DNA of 64,000 nucleotides from Streptomyces sp. NBC_01262 (GTDB lineage: Bacteria > Actinomycetota > Actinomycetes > Streptomycetales > Streptomycetaceae), in the NCBI RefSeq assembly GCF_036226365.1, contig NZ_CP108462.1, positions 1,364,001-1,428,000 on the forward strand, read 5' to 3'. The translations under genes were made by a program, and so were the position numbers. Shown here piece by piece: positions 24,941 through 33,336 of this stretch. Within the stretch, counting starts at the first letter, position 1, and every line of letters begins with the position of its first letter. The notes under the pieces are model-generated. The model was given only the letters and a program-made list of their open reading frames with translations, was not told where the DNA came from and did no database searches.

Positions 24941-25219
24941 GTCCTCAAACGCCGGACGGGCTGAAACTTGCCGTCCCGGCCGGGAGGGGACATGCCGGGG
25001 TTCTCCCGCAGCGCGACGAGCGAGGATCCCGGTTAGGGACTGGGTCGACCAGAGTCACGAGCGCCGAGGAGAGATCCCCGGTGGTGGCCCCGACCCACGG
25101 CCAACCCAGCCCGTCCGGCGCTTGAGGACGGAACCGCCAACCACGACCGACGGCACCGCAACGACCCCGGTGCAGGCGGCACCGCCCGCGCGACCCGTCC
25201 GGCGCTTGAGGACGGAACC
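24941..25219. repeat. Three copies of a REP-like repeat
   Basis: A 26-base unit starting CCCGTCCGGCGCTTGAGGAC occurs identically at 25110-25135 and 25194-25219 (84 bp apart). An inverted, slightly diverged copy (GTCCTCAAACGCCGGACGGG) lies at 24941-24963. Each contains GTCC...GGAC arms able to fold into a small hairpin. Such units are, to my knowledge, widely scattered in streptomycete intergenic regions; their role is unknown. Confidence 0.75.
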
Positions 25220-25237
25220 CTCGACCACGGCCGACCG

Positions 25238-25912
25238 TCAGACCCCGCCCAGGCCCGTGACGCGCATCGTGATGTTGAGCCGGCCGCCGGCCAACCCGCT
25301 CGCCGGATCGCCCGTGCCCGGGTAAACCCGCGGCACACCGTGGTAGGCGTAGCGGGAGGGTCCGCCGAGGACGAAGAGGTCGCCGGAGGCGAGGTGGATG
25401 TCGGTCCAGGGACGGTTACGGCCTGCCGTGTTGCCGAGGCGGAAGACGCAGGTGTCGCCGATGCTGAGGGAGACGACGGAGGCGTCGGAGCGTTCGTCCT
25501 TGTCCTGGTGCATGCCCATTTTCGCGGCGCCGTCGTAGAAGTTGATCAGGGCGGTGTCCGGGGCGTAGCCCTCCCCGGCGGCCGGGTCCTCGTAGGCGGC
25601 GGCGAGGGCCCGCCTGCCGAGGTCGGCCATCCAGTCGGGGAATTCGGCGACCCGGGCGCCGTTCACATCCTCGGCCGTGCGGCTGTAGGCGTACGGGCGC
25701 CAGTGCCAGCCGACGCAGACCGTGCGCACGGACATGACGCCGCCGTTCGGCAGCCTCGTGTGCCGCATCGGCACCGGCCCGGCCGCCCAGCGGCGGCAGG
25801 CGTCGACCAGCTCGCGCTGCTGGTCCAGGCTCAGCCAGCCGGGCACGTGCACGGCGCCGGGCGCGATCTCGGCGGGGAAGAGGGCCGAGGCAGCCGGGGT
25901 GGCGCGCTTCAT
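25238..25912 (-). CDS. alkB: AlkB, alkylated-DNA repair dioxygenase
   Basis: A 224-residue Fe(II)/2-oxoglutarate dioxygenase from ATG 25912. Iron ligands are the HxD pair in MGMHQDKDE and the distal His in YAYHGVPR; the 2-oxoglutarate Arg is in RLNITMRVTG. Upstream LPNGGVMSVRTVCVGWHW matches the substrate-binding lid of AlkB. It oxidatively removes methyl groups from 1-methyladenine and 3-methylcytosine. Its start is ten bases after the ogt stop, making a two-gene alkylation repair operon. Confidence 0.92.
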   Translation of the reverse strand: MKRATPAASALFPAEIAPGAVHVPGWLSLDQQRELVDACRRWAAGPVPMRHTRLPNGGVMSVRTVCVGWHWRPYAYSRTAEDVNGARVAEFPDWMADLGRRALAAAYEDPAAGEGYAPDTALINFYDGAAKMGMHQDKDERSDASVVSLSIGDTCVFRLGNTAGRNRPWTDIHLASGDLFVLGGPSRYAYHGVPRVYPGTGDPASGLAGGRLNITMRVTGLGGV

Positions 25913-25922
25913 GCCGGTGCCT

Positions 25923-26426
25923 TCATGCCCGTGCGGCGCATTCGAGCTCCAGGAGCTGCCGCTTGCGCTCCAGGCCGGCCGCGTATCCGGTGAGCGCGCC
26001 GCTCGCGCCGATGACCCGGTGGCAGGGGCGTACGACCAGCAGCGGGTTGGCGCCGATCGCGGTGCCCACCGCGCGGACCGCGGCCCGCGAGACGCCGATG
26101 TCCTCGGCGATGCGCCCGTAGGTGGTGGTGACGCCGTATGGGATGGCCTCCACGGCCTTCCAGACCTGCTGCTGGAAGTCGGTGCCGCCGGTGGTGAACT
26201 CGATGTCGAAGCCGGTGCGCTCGCCCGCGAAGTACGAGCGAAGCTGACCGGCGATGACGGTGAAGGCCGCCGCGTCCTCGGTCCAGTCGTCCCGGACGAC
26301 GGCGGCGGAGCGCTGGCCGGGCAGCGAGAGGGAGGTCAGCGCGGTGCCGCCGTCAGCCGTCCCGGACGGCTGACCCACGAGCAGCGCAGGGCCCAGGGGG
26401 CTGTCGATGTGCGTGTAGAGCGGCAT
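25923..26426 (-). CDS. ogt: Methylated-DNA-protein-cysteine methyltransferase
   Basis: A 167-residue protein from ATG 26426 with AAAGGA eight bases upstream. The suicide Cys lies in LLVVRPCHRVIGASGALTGY; the helix-turn-helix part reads TTYGRIAEDIGVSRAAVRAV. It transfers the methyl of O6-methylguanine to itself. Lacking the Ada N-terminal domain, it is the stand-alone Ogt type. It is first gene of the pair with alkB; no Ada regulator is visible nearby. Confidence 0.92.
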   Translation of the reverse strand: MPLYTHIDSPLGPALLVGQPSGTADGGTALTSLSLPGQRSAAVVRDDWTEDAAAFTVIAGQLRSYFAGERTGFDIEFTTGGTDFQQQVWKAVEAIPYGVTTTYGRIAEDIGVSRAAVRAVGTAIGANPLLVVRPCHRVIGASGALTGYAAGLERKRQLLELECAARA

Positions 26427-26510
26427 CGCGGTTGTTCCTTTCTCCGGCCGGGCGTCTTCACACCCCACTGTGCCGCAGGCCGCCGCCCACACGCTGGCGG
26501 CTTTCGGACG

Positions 26511-27164
26511 TCACGCTCCCACGGCGCCGTCCAGGTGCGGGAGGAGGTGGTCCAGGCGCTCGCGCTTGGTGAGCAGATAGGCGAGGTTCTCCTCGCTCGG
26601 CTCCATGAGCAGCGGCACCTGCTCGGCGACCGTGACGCCGTGCCGCTCCAGCGCCTCGCTCTTGCGCGGGTTGTTCGACAGCAGCCGTACGGACCGCACC
26701 CCGAGGTCGTGCAGGATCTCCGCCGCCACCCGGTAGTCGCGGGCGTCGGCCGGGTGGCCGAGGGCGAGATTGGCCTCGACGGTGTCCAGGCCCTCCTCCT
26801 GGAGCTTCATGGCCTGGAGCTTGGCCAGCAGGCCGATGCCGCGCCCCTCGTGGCCCCGGAGGTAGACGAGAACGCCCCGTCCCTCGCGCGCGATGGCGCG
26901 CAGCGAGGCGGACAGCTGATCGCCGCAGTCGCAATGCCTGGACCCGAGGACATCTCCGGTCAGGCACTCCGAATGCAGGCGGGTAAGCGCTCCCTCTCCC
27001 GCGACGTCCCCGAATACCAGGGCTATTTGCTCTTCCCCCCGGTCGGGGTCCAGGTAGCCGACCGCGAGAAAACTGCCGTACTTGGTGGACAGCCGGATAC
27101 TCGTCACGCGGTCGATCGCTGACGGGCGAGCAACGACGTCGAACGCTACATCAGTTTCAGTCAT
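26511..27164 (-). CDS. ribA: GTP cyclohydrolase II variant (SCO6655-type, Tyr to Met)
   Basis: A 217-residue protein from ATG 27164. The zinc site is intact (LHSECLTGDVLGSRHCDCG with three Cys), as are LRGHEGRGIGL and DTVEANLALG. Where E. coli RibA has RAYALQ, with its conserved Tyr, this protein has QAMKLQ, with Met119. In S. coelicolor SCO6655 the same Tyr-to-Met change makes the enzyme stop at the formylamino pyrimidine (FAPy) instead of releasing formate. Stand-alone, without the RibB domain or riboflavin genes beside it, and divergent from a creatininase-family gene, it most likely feeds a specialised pathway rather than riboflavin. Confidence 0.85.
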   Translation of the reverse strand: MTETDVAFDVVARPSAIDRVTSIRLSTKYGSFLAVGYLDPDRGEEQIALVFGDVAGEGALTRLHSECLTGDVLGSRHCDCGDQLSASLRAIAREGRGVLVYLRGHEGRGIGLLAKLQAMKLQEEGLDTVEANLALGHPADARDYRVAAEILHDLGVRSVRLLSNNPRKSEALERHGVTVAEQVPLLMEPSEENLAYLLTKRERLDHLLPHLDGAVGA

Positions 27165-27260
27165 ACGCCGATCTTATCCGCCAACTCGCCGACCGTGTGC
27201 GCGATAACAACATTGCCGCGTAACCTGCTCTTCAGGACACGTACGGAAGGCTGGATACAG

Positions 27261-28010
27261 ATGAGCGATCCCGGAATTCAACCGCCGGTCACCGGCTTGC
27301 TGCCACGGGACACCACCGAGGACGCCGGACAGCGGCGGGCAGCCGTCGCCGTGCTCCCCATCGGCAGCTTCGAACAGCACGGCGCCTTCCTGCCGTTGAC
27401 CACCGACACCGTCGTGGCCTGCACGATCGCCCGTGAACTGGCCGCCGTCCACCCGGTCCAGGTCCTGCCGCCGGTCACGGTCTCGTGCTCGCACGAGCAC
27501 GCGGAGTGGCCGGGTACGGTCAGTATTTCCGCGACCACTCTTTACGCGGTCGTGCGGGACATCGCCGACTCGCTCCGCCGGTCCGGTATCGGATCCCTGA
27601 TTCTGGTGAACGGGCACGGCGGAAATTACGTACTGCGCAACATCGTTCAGGAATCCGCGGGCAGCGGTACGCGTATGGCGCTATTCCCGGGCACGGCTGA
27701 TTGGAATGCGGCCCGCACCCGGGCCGGCGTACAGACCCCGTCGCACAGCGATATGCACGCGGGTGAAGTGGAGACGTCGATCCTGTTGCACGCCCATCCG
27801 GAACTCGTCCGCCCCGGTTTTGAGACCTCCGATTTCCTGGCCGACGATCGTAAGCATCTCCTCACTCTGGGTATGCCCGCCTACACGAAGTCCGGCGTCA
27901 TCGGCCGGCCTTCACTGGCGTCCGCCGATAAGGGAAAGGAACTGCTGGCCTCGCTCGTGGACTCCTTCGGCGAGTACGTGTCGCTGCTCGCCCCGCAGGG
28001 GACGCGGTGA
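27261..28010 (+). CDS. Creatininase-family amidohydrolase, candidate FAPy deformylase
   Basis: A 249-residue protein from ATG 27261. Metal-binding motifs of the family are present: SFEQHGAFLPLTTDT, SHEHAEWPGTVSI, ILVNGHGGN and HAGEVETS. The family includes creatininase and the archaeal ArfB, which removes the formyl group of FAPy-nucleotide. Given the neighbouring FAPy-type GTP cyclohydrolase, deformylation of FAPy is the natural prediction, though this rests on context. It overlaps the reductase gene by GTGA and faces ribA across a 96-bp divergent promoter region in which I see no FMN riboswitch. Confidence 0.8.
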   Translation: MSDPGIQPPVTGLLPRDTTEDAGQRRAAVAVLPIGSFEQHGAFLPLTTDTVVACTIARELAAVHPVQVLPPVTVSCSHEHAEWPGTVSISATTLYAVVRDIADSLRRSGIGSLILVNGHGGNYVLRNIVQESAGSGTRMALFPGTADWNAARTRAGVQTPSHSDMHAGEVETSILLHAHPELVRPGFETSDFLADDRKHLLTLGMPAYTKSGVIGRPSLASADKGKELLASLVDSFGEYVSLLAPQGTR

Positions 28011-28819
28011 ACGGCCGCGGCGGTGTGCTGGACGCCGCGCAGGCCTGGGAGCGGCTGCGCCGCATCCGGTCCGAGGCGGACGCCGGGGCCGCCGGGCTGG
28101 TCCCGGTCGCGGACGGCGGATGGGGCTGGGAGCAGGACGCCTCGGCCGGGGCTCGGGATCTGGCGCAGCGGTATCTGCCGGTGTGCCTGGCCGGGCCGCG
28201 GGTCACCTTCGCCCAGCTCGGGCAGAGCCTGGACGGCTTCATCGCGACCCGTAGCGGCGACGCCGACTACGTCACGGGCGAGGAGGACCGCTGTCACCTG
28301 CACCGCCTGCGCGCACTCGCCGACGCGGTGGTCGTCGGGGCGGGCACCGCGGCCTCGGACGACCCGCAGCTGACCGTGCGTGCCTGCCCGGGGACCAGCC
28401 CGGTCCGGGTCGTCCTCGATCCCAACGGCCGGGTGCCGGCACACAGTCGGGTGTTCACCGACGGGCTGGCGCCGACACTGTGGGTGGTGGGCGCGGACAG
28501 CGGGCAGCCGGCCCCCGCCGGGGTGGAGCTGCTGACGCTGCCGGACAGCGCGGCGTTCGCGCCCCGGAAGCTGGTCGCGGCGCTCGCGGAGCGCGGCCTG
28601 GGGCGGGTGCTGGTCGAGGGCGGCGGCGTCACCGTGTCACGCTTCCTGCACGAGGGGGCGCTGCAGCGTCTGTACGTCACCGTGGCCCCGGTCCTTATCG
28701 GCGACGGCGTGCCGGGGCTGCGCTTCACCGGCACCGACGTGATGCGGGACGCGCTCCGGCCGCCGGTGCGGCGTGCCGCCCTCGGTGAGGACACGCTCTT
28801 CGAGTTCGAGCTGTCCTAG
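28007..28819 (+). CDS. RibD C-terminal-type (dihydrofolate-reductase fold) reductase
   Basis: A 270-residue protein from GTG 28007. After about 60 unassigned residues comes the RibD reductase fold: FAQLGQSLDGFIATRSGDAD, ALADAVVVGAGTAASDDPQL, LVEGGGVTVSRFL and YVTVAPVLIGDGVPGL. It lacks the deaminase domain of bifunctional RibD. Enzymes of this fold reduce the ribosyl group of pyrimidine intermediates to ribityl with NADPH. It is translationally coupled to the creatininase gene. The 3' end overlaps the convergent membrane-protein gene by 183 bases, which is unusually long. Confidence 0.85.
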   Translation: MNGRGGVLDAAQAWERLRRIRSEADAGAAGLVPVADGGWGWEQDASAGARDLAQRYLPVCLAGPRVTFAQLGQSLDGFIATRSGDADYVTGEEDRCHLHRLRALADAVVVGAGTAASDDPQLTVRACPGTSPVRVVLDPNGRVPAHSRVFTDGLAPTLWVVGADSGQPAPAGVELLTLPDSAAFAPRKLVAALAERGLGRVLVEGGGVTVSRFLHEGALQRLYVTVAPVLIGDGVPGLRFTGTDVMRDALRPPVRRAALGEDTLFEFELS

Positions 28820-29794
28820 CCCGGCGGCGCTGCGCCGTCCGGCGAGCCACTGGACGGCGAGCACGCCGATGCCCGGCAGGGCGGCGGCGAAGGCGAGCAC
28901 TCCGTACACCACCGCGACGCTCAGCCCCTGTGACGCGCCCAGCCCGGCGGCGCCGAAGGCCCAGGCGGTGACGCCCTCCCTGGGCCCCCAGCCGCCGATG
29001 TTCAGCGGCAGGGCCATGGCGATCAGCGCCAGCATCATCAGCGGCAGCAACTCGGCCACCGGGGCACGGGATCCGGCGACGCGGGCGGCGAGCAGGAACA
29101 TGCCCAGGTGTCCGGCCAGCACGGCGGCGGAGGAGAGCACCACGCCCGGCCAGCTCGCGCGTCCGAGCAGGCCGAGGCGGGCCTCGGCCAGTTCGCCGCG
29201 CAGGGCGCGGACCACGCGGTGCCACAGGGAGACGGCGGGGCCCTTGCGCAGTACGACGGCCGTGACGGCGACGGCGAGAGCGAGCCCGCCCAGCACGGCG
29301 AGGGTGCGCAGGACATCCGGGGCCGCGACGAGGTGTCCGGTCTGCGTCAGCGCCGGGGAGGGGTCGGCCACCAGCACCAGCACACCGGCCGCGATCAGGA
29401 CCACCTGGCCGGCGGTCCGTTCGAGGACGACCGCGCGCACGCCCCGGGCGATGTCGCCGGCGTTCTTCCCGTGCCGTACGGCCCGGTTGACGTCGCCGAG
29501 GACGCCGCCGGGCAGCGCCGCGTTGAGGAAGAGGGCGCGGTAGTAGTCGGCGACGGCCCGGCCCAGCGGCAGCCGGACGTTCAGGGCGCGGGCCACCAGG
29601 CACCAGCGCCAGGCGCTGAACACGGTGGTGAGCAGACCGATGCCGAGCGCGGCCAGCAGGGTGAGGCCGTCGATCCGGCGCAGGCCGTCCATGAAGGGGC
29701 CGGTGCCCAGCCGCCACATCAGCACCGCGATGAGGGCGATTCCGGCGAGGGTGCCGACCCGGCCCCGAAGGGCGCGGGAGATCGTGGAGATCAT
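28637..29794 (-). CDS. YbhN/LPG-synthase-TM family membrane protein, possible flippase
   Basis: A 385-residue protein from ATG 29794 with about eight membrane helices. AWRWCLVARALNVRLPLGRA, YYRALFLNAALPGGVLGDV, and LPLNIGGWGPREGVTAW are hallmarks of the UPF0104/LPG_synthase_TM family, integral proteins tied to lipid or glycolipid transfer across membranes. The last 60 or so residues (after LAGRRSAAG) are antisense to ribD-like sequence and hydrophilic, so the true end may be close to 28820 if a frame change exists. ATGA overlap with the methyltransferase gene. Confidence 0.75.
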   Translation of the reverse strand: MISTISRALRGRVGTLAGIALIAVLMWRLGTGPFMDGLRRIDGLTLLAALGIGLLTTVFSAWRWCLVARALNVRLPLGRAVADYYRALFLNAALPGGVLGDVNRAVRHGKNAGDIARGVRAVVLERTAGQVVLIAAGVLVLVADPSPALTQTGHLVAAPDVLRTLAVLGGLALAVAVTAVVLRKGPAVSLWHRVVRALRGELAEARLGLLGRASWPGVVLSSAAVLAGHLGMFLLAARVAGSRAPVAELLPLMMLALIAMALPLNIGGWGPREGVTAWAFGAAGLGASQGLSVAVVYGVLAFAAALPGIGVLAVQWLAGRRSAAGLGQLELEERVLTEGGTPHRRPERVPHHVGAGEAQPRHAVADKDRGHGDVQTLQRPLVQEA

Positions 29795-30666
29795 GAGGAG
29801 GCCCCGCCCGTCGTGCCGCCCGCCTGCCGGGGCAGTGCCAGCAGGTCGCTGTGGTGCACCACCGCCCGCAGCTCGCCCGCCTCGCAACTCTCCAGGCGGC
29901 GGCGCAGATACTCCTCGGCGCGCGCAGCGAGGTCCGGCCGCTGCTCGACGGCCGCGCCGGTCCAGCCGCGCAGCCATTCGGCGGTCAGCGCGCGACGCTC
30001 CCCGTCGAGCTGCCACGGGCTGCTGTGCACGCGTACGGTCGTGTCCAGCTGGTCGAAGGCCTCGCAGGCCGCGGTGACCGCGTCGGGGCCGAGCAGCCGG
30101 CGGCCGTGGTCCTCGCGGCGCTGGTGGGCGTTGAACGCGGCGGTGATCTCGGCGTCGAGCGGGTCGGCCGGCTCCAGCTCGACCCGTCCCATGACGGACA
30201 GCGCGAGCAGGGCGGGGCAGCCGGCGCGGGCGCAGGCGGCGGCGAGGGCGTCGACCTCTTCGCGGGTGAACAGGTCGAGCAGGGCGGAGGCGGTCACCAG
30301 GGAGGTGCCGGCGAGGTTCTCGGCGGTCAGGCCGGTGACGTCGCCGCGTACGGTCTCGACGGTGACGAGGCTGCCGTCGGCCGCCGTCGTGGGCATCCGC
30401 TCGGCGGCGAGGTCGAGCAGGTCGGGGTCGTGGTCGTGCAGCACCCAGTGCTGGGGGCCGTCCAGCCGGGGCGCGAGCCAGCGTCCCATGGAACCGGAGC
30501 CGCAGCCGAGGTCGCGGATCACGATGGCCTGGCCGATGGGCCGCGCCGGGTCCGCGAGGCGGCGGCGCAGCGGCTCGATGAGCTCGGCGGCGCGGGCGGC
30601 CGCGTCGGCGCCCTCCCGCAGCTCCAGCCACTCGGGGGCGTAACGGGGTGCCTCGGTCGTGCTCAC
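29791..30666 (-). CDS. Class I SAM-dependent methyltransferase
   Basis: A 291-residue protein from GTG 30666, start set by GGAGGA four bases upstream and by GTGA overlap with the glycosyltransferase. Motif I reads IRDLGCGSGSMGRWLAP, followed by WVLHDHDPDLLDLAAERMP (acidic end of beta2) and TASALLDLFTREEVDALA. Substrate is not evident; in this operon it could methylate the pterin or its sugar. It sits between the glycosyltransferase and membrane protein genes with 4-bp overlaps on both sides. Confidence 0.82.
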   Translation of the reverse strand: MSTTEAPRYAPEWLELREGADAAARAAELIEPLRRRLADPARPIGQAIVIRDLGCGSGSMGRWLAPRLDGPQHWVLHDHDPDLLDLAAERMPTTAADGSLVTVETVRGDVTGLTAENLAGTSLVTASALLDLFTREEVDALAAACARAGCPALLALSVMGRVELEPADPLDAEITAAFNAHQRREDHGRRLLGPDAVTAACEAFDQLDTTVRVHSSPWQLDGERRALTAEWLRGWTGAAVEQRPDLAARAEEYLRRRLESCEAGELRAVVHHSDLLALPRQAGGTTGGASS

Positions 30667-31784
30667 GCGATCCTCCGGGGCTCGTGGAGTTCTTCCTGTC
30701 GCAGCTGTTCCAGGGCGCCGGCCAGGCCGTGCGCGGTGGTCTGCCACCCGTCCAGCGCGGTACGCCTGCCCAGTGCGGCAGCCTTCACCTCGCGGCGCAG
30801 GCCGGGCTCGCCGAGCCAGCGGCGCAGCGCGGCGGTGAGCGCCTGGGGGTCCTGCGGCGGTACGAGAAGGCCGGGCACGCCGCCGTCCGGTGCCTGCCCG
30901 AGGGCTTCGGGGAGTCCGCCCACGGCGGTGGCGAGCACCGGGACGCCGCGCGCGAGGGCCTCGGTGACGGCCATGCCGTAGGTCTCGGCGTGCGAGGCGA
31001 GGACCATGAGGTCGGCGGCGGCGTAGGCCGCGTCCAGCTCGGCGCCGGCCAGCGGGCCGGGGAGGTGGACGCGGTCGCCGAGGCCGTACTTCTCGATCAG
31101 CTCGCGGAACCGGGCGACGTACTCGGGGTCCTGGCCCAGTCCTCCCGCGCAGACGCAGGTCCAGCTCAGGTCGGCCACCTCCGCGAGGGCCTCGACCAGC
31201 CGGTCCTGGCCCTTGCGCGGGGTCACGGAGGCGACGCAGAGCAGCCGCGGCACGCCGTCGGTGGCGTCCGTGCCGGGCGCGAGCGGCTCGATGTCGGCGC
31301 CGGGCGCGGCGACATGGACCCGGGCCGGGGCCAGCCCGTGGTGGGCGGCGAGCCTGCGGGCGGCCCAGCGGCTGGTCGCGACGACCGCCGAGACGGCGCG
31401 CAGGGTCTTGCGCTCCAGGACGTCCAGCTCGGCCGCCCGGCCCGGGGGCAGTCCGGTCTCCTCGCCCAGCGGCAGGTGCACCAGCACCGCCAGGCGCAGC
31501 CGCCGGGCCTCGGGGACGACGATGTACGGGACGGCGCAGGCCACGAGCCCGTCGAGCAGGACGACCGCGCCGTCGGGCAGTTCGGCGAGGATCCCGGCCA
31601 GTTCGGCGCGGGCGGCGGCGCCGGGCTGCGGCCAAGCGCCGGCGACGGCGTGTTCGTGGACCTGCCAGCCGGCGGCGGGCAGGTCGCGGCAGATCCGGCG
31701 GTCGTAGGTGTTGCCGCCGCTGGGGGTCGCCGGGTCGTCGACGCCGCCGGGCAGCACGACATGCACCACACCAGTGCCGCTCAT
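30663..31784 (-). CDS. GT4-type glycosyltransferase of the pterin cluster
   Basis: A 373-residue GT-B fold protein from ATG 31784. Family 4 features: [20 protein letters not shown] at the start, [16 protein letters not shown] in the linker, [18 protein letters not shown], and [23 protein letters not shown] with the E-x7-E donor motif. It overlaps the PTPS gene upstream and the methyltransferase downstream, so it is part of one polycistron. A glycosylated product is predicted; the donor is unknown. Confidence 0.85.
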   Translation of the reverse strand: MSGTGVVHVVLPGGVDDPATPSGGNTYDRRICRDLPAAGWQVHEHAVAGAWPQPGAAARAELAGILAELPDGAVVLLDGLVACAVPYIVVPEARRLRLAVLVHLPLGEETGLPPGRAAELDVLERKTLRAVSAVVATSRWAARRLAAHHGLAPARVHVAAPGADIEPLAPGTDATDGVPRLLCVASVTPRKGQDRLVEALAEVADLSWTCVCAGGLGQDPEYVARFRELIEKYGLGDRVHLPGPLAGAELDAAYAAADLMVLASHAETYGMAVTEALARGVPVLATAVGGLPEALGQAPDGGVPGLLVPPQDPQALTAALRRWLGEPGLRREVKAAALGRRTALDGWQTTAHGLAGALEQLRQEELHEPRRIA

Positions 31785-32179
31785 AGGGCGCGCTCGTAAC
31801 TCGCCCAGGCGATGTGCGATTCGTGCAGGGTGACCGAGATGCCGGCCAGGCCGCGCGCTCCCTCGCCCAGCGCCCCGGCGTGCACGCGGTCGGCGAGGCG
31901 GTCGGCGATGACCTTGGCCAGGTACTCGGTGCTGGTGTTGATGCCCTTGAAGGCGTCCTCGTCGTCGAGGTTGCGGTAGTTGAGCTCGCCGACCAGGTCG
32001 CCGAGTTCCCGGGTGGCCAGGCCGATGTCGACGACGATGTTGTCGTCGTCCAGCTCGGCACGGCGGAACGTGGCGTCCACGAGGAACGTCGCTCCGTGCA
32101 GGCGCTGCGCGGGCCCGAAGACCTCTCCACGGAAGCTGTGAGCGATCATGAGGTGCTCGCGGACGGTGATGCTGAACAA
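31781..32179 (-). CDS. Atypical 6-pyruvoyl-tetrahydropterin synthase/QueD-family protein
   Basis: A 132-residue protein, best read from TTG 32179, which has GGAGG five bases upstream; an ATG at 32227 has none. The T-fold is recognisable ([56 protein letters not shown]). Of the three zinc His of QueD/PTPS, His14 and His28 remain but the third (HGH) is Ala30, and the catalytic Cys four residues before the motif is Ala24. It therefore cannot work exactly like QueD. Given the pathway, a pterin side-chain or pyrimidine-binding activity is likely. Confidence 0.8.
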   Translation of the reverse strand: MFSITVREHLMIAHSFRGEVFGPAQRLHGATFLVDATFRRAELDDDNIVVDIGLATRELGDLVGELNYRNLDDEDAFKGINTSTEYLAKVIADRLADRVHAGALGEGARGLAGISVTLHESHIAWASYERAL

Positions 32180-32254
32180 CGGACCCTCCAGGTACGGCAC
32201 GTCAGGCCCTCTGACGAGGCCTGCCATCTAGTACGGGCATTGCGCGCTCTTGGT

Positions 32255-33229
32255 TCAGCCGTAGAGAACGCGATGACACAACCCGGGCAATTCACCGGCG
32301 GCGATCGCCGTCATCACCTGGGGCAGCTCCTCGAACGCGCACTCCCCGGTGACCAGCGCGTCGAGGGCGGGATCGGCCAGCAGTTCCAGCGCGAGCGCGA
32401 GCCGGTCGCCGAAGCTCCGGCTGGAACGGCGGGCCGGGGACACCGAGCCGACCTGGCTGCTGCGCAGGACCAGTCGGCGGGAGTGGAAGGCCTCCCCCAG
32501 CGGCAGGCTGACCCGGCGGTCGCCGTACCAGCTCAGTTCCAGGACGGTGCCCTCGGGGGCGAGGAGTTCCAGTGAGCGCGCGAGCCCGGCCTCGGTGGCG
32601 CTGGCGTGGACGACCACGTCGCAGTCGCCCAGCGCGTCCTGCGGCAGGGCGAATTCGACGCCGAGGGCCGCGGCGATGCCGGCCCGCGCGGGCTCTGCGT
32701 CGACCAACTGGACGCGTACGGCCGGGAACCGGGCCAGTACGGCGGCCACCGAGCAGCCGATCATGCCGGCGCCGATCACCGCGATCCGGTCGCCGAGCAT
32801 CGGGGCGGCGTCCCACACCGCGTTCACCGCGGTCTCCACCGTCCCGGCCAGCACGGCCCGCGTGGCGGGGACGCTGTCCGGCACCACGGTCACGGCGCTC
32901 GCCGGGACGACGTACCGGGTCTGGTGCGGGTAGAGGCAGAACACCGTGCGCCCCACCAGGCTCTCCGGCCCCTCCTCCACCAGGCCGACATTCAGATAGC
33001 CGTACTTGACGGGCCCGGGAAAGTCCCCGTCCTGGAACGGCGCCCGCATGGCGGCGTACTGGCTGCTCGGCACACCGCCCCGGAAGACCAGGCTCTCCGT
33101 CCCCCGGCTCACCCCTGAACACAGCGTGCGCACCACGACATCGCCCTCACCGGGCTCCGGCAGAACGACGTCCCGGAGCTCGCCGACGCCGGGCGAGCGG
33201 AGCCAGAACGCACTTCCTGTGCGTTTCAT
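32255..33229 (-). CDS. Zinc-type alcohol dehydrogenase (MDR family, BchC-like)
   Basis: A 324-residue protein from ATG 33229 with GGAGG six bases upstream. CSGVSRGTESLVFRG replaces the usual catalytic-zinc start, and the four-Cys structural zinc lobe is absent, as in BchC-like dehydrogenases. The nucleotide fold reads RIAVIGAGMIGCSVAAVLA. It ends with ECAFEELPQVMTAIAAGELP. It is the first gene of the ADH-PTPS-GT-MT-membrane protein series. Oxidation or reduction of a side-chain alcohol is likely; substrate unknown. Confidence 0.82.
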   Translation of the reverse strand: MKRTGSAFWLRSPGVGELRDVVLPEPGEGDVVVRTLCSGVSRGTESLVFRGGVPSSQYAAMRAPFQDGDFPGPVKYGYLNVGLVEEGPESLVGRTVFCLYPHQTRYVVPASAVTVVPDSVPATRAVLAGTVETAVNAVWDAAPMLGDRIAVIGAGMIGCSVAAVLARFPAVRVQLVDAEPARAGIAAALGVEFALPQDALGDCDVVVHASATEAGLARSLELLAPEGTVLELSWYGDRRVSLPLGEAFHSRRLVLRSSQVGSVSPARRSSRSFGDRLALALELLADPALDALVTGECAFEELPQVMTAIAAGELPGLCHRVLYG

Positions 33230-33336
33230 CTGCGTCCTCCTGAACACTCGGGGCCTCTCTCACGTGCTCATAGGCACGAAGTCGCGATCACAGTACGCGG
33301 CAATGATCAACTTGGCGACACAGCCGGGAGTACACG

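Larger units (their letters stand above)
24576..25237. other. Non-coding region upstream of beta-helix gene with dispersed repeats
   Basis: About 660 bases contain the beta-helix promoter zone (24576-24740), then Pro/Gly-coding-like GC-rich sequence with no frame I would call a gene. Several short hairpins occur, for example GGGGGCAAGCCCCC near 24902, and three copies of a repeat described separately. Confidence 0.5.

Noticed and set aside
24738..25237. Genes on either strand in the gap before alkB
   Set aside because: Open frames there have Pro/Arg-rich composition, no ribosome site and poor codon bias; they contain the REP-like repeats.
26511..28819. Ordinary riboflavin biosynthesis operon
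   Set aside because: No ribE, ribH, RibB domain or RibD deaminase domain is present, no FMN riboswitch was seen in the 96-bp promoter region, and the cyclohydrolase carries the Met exchange.
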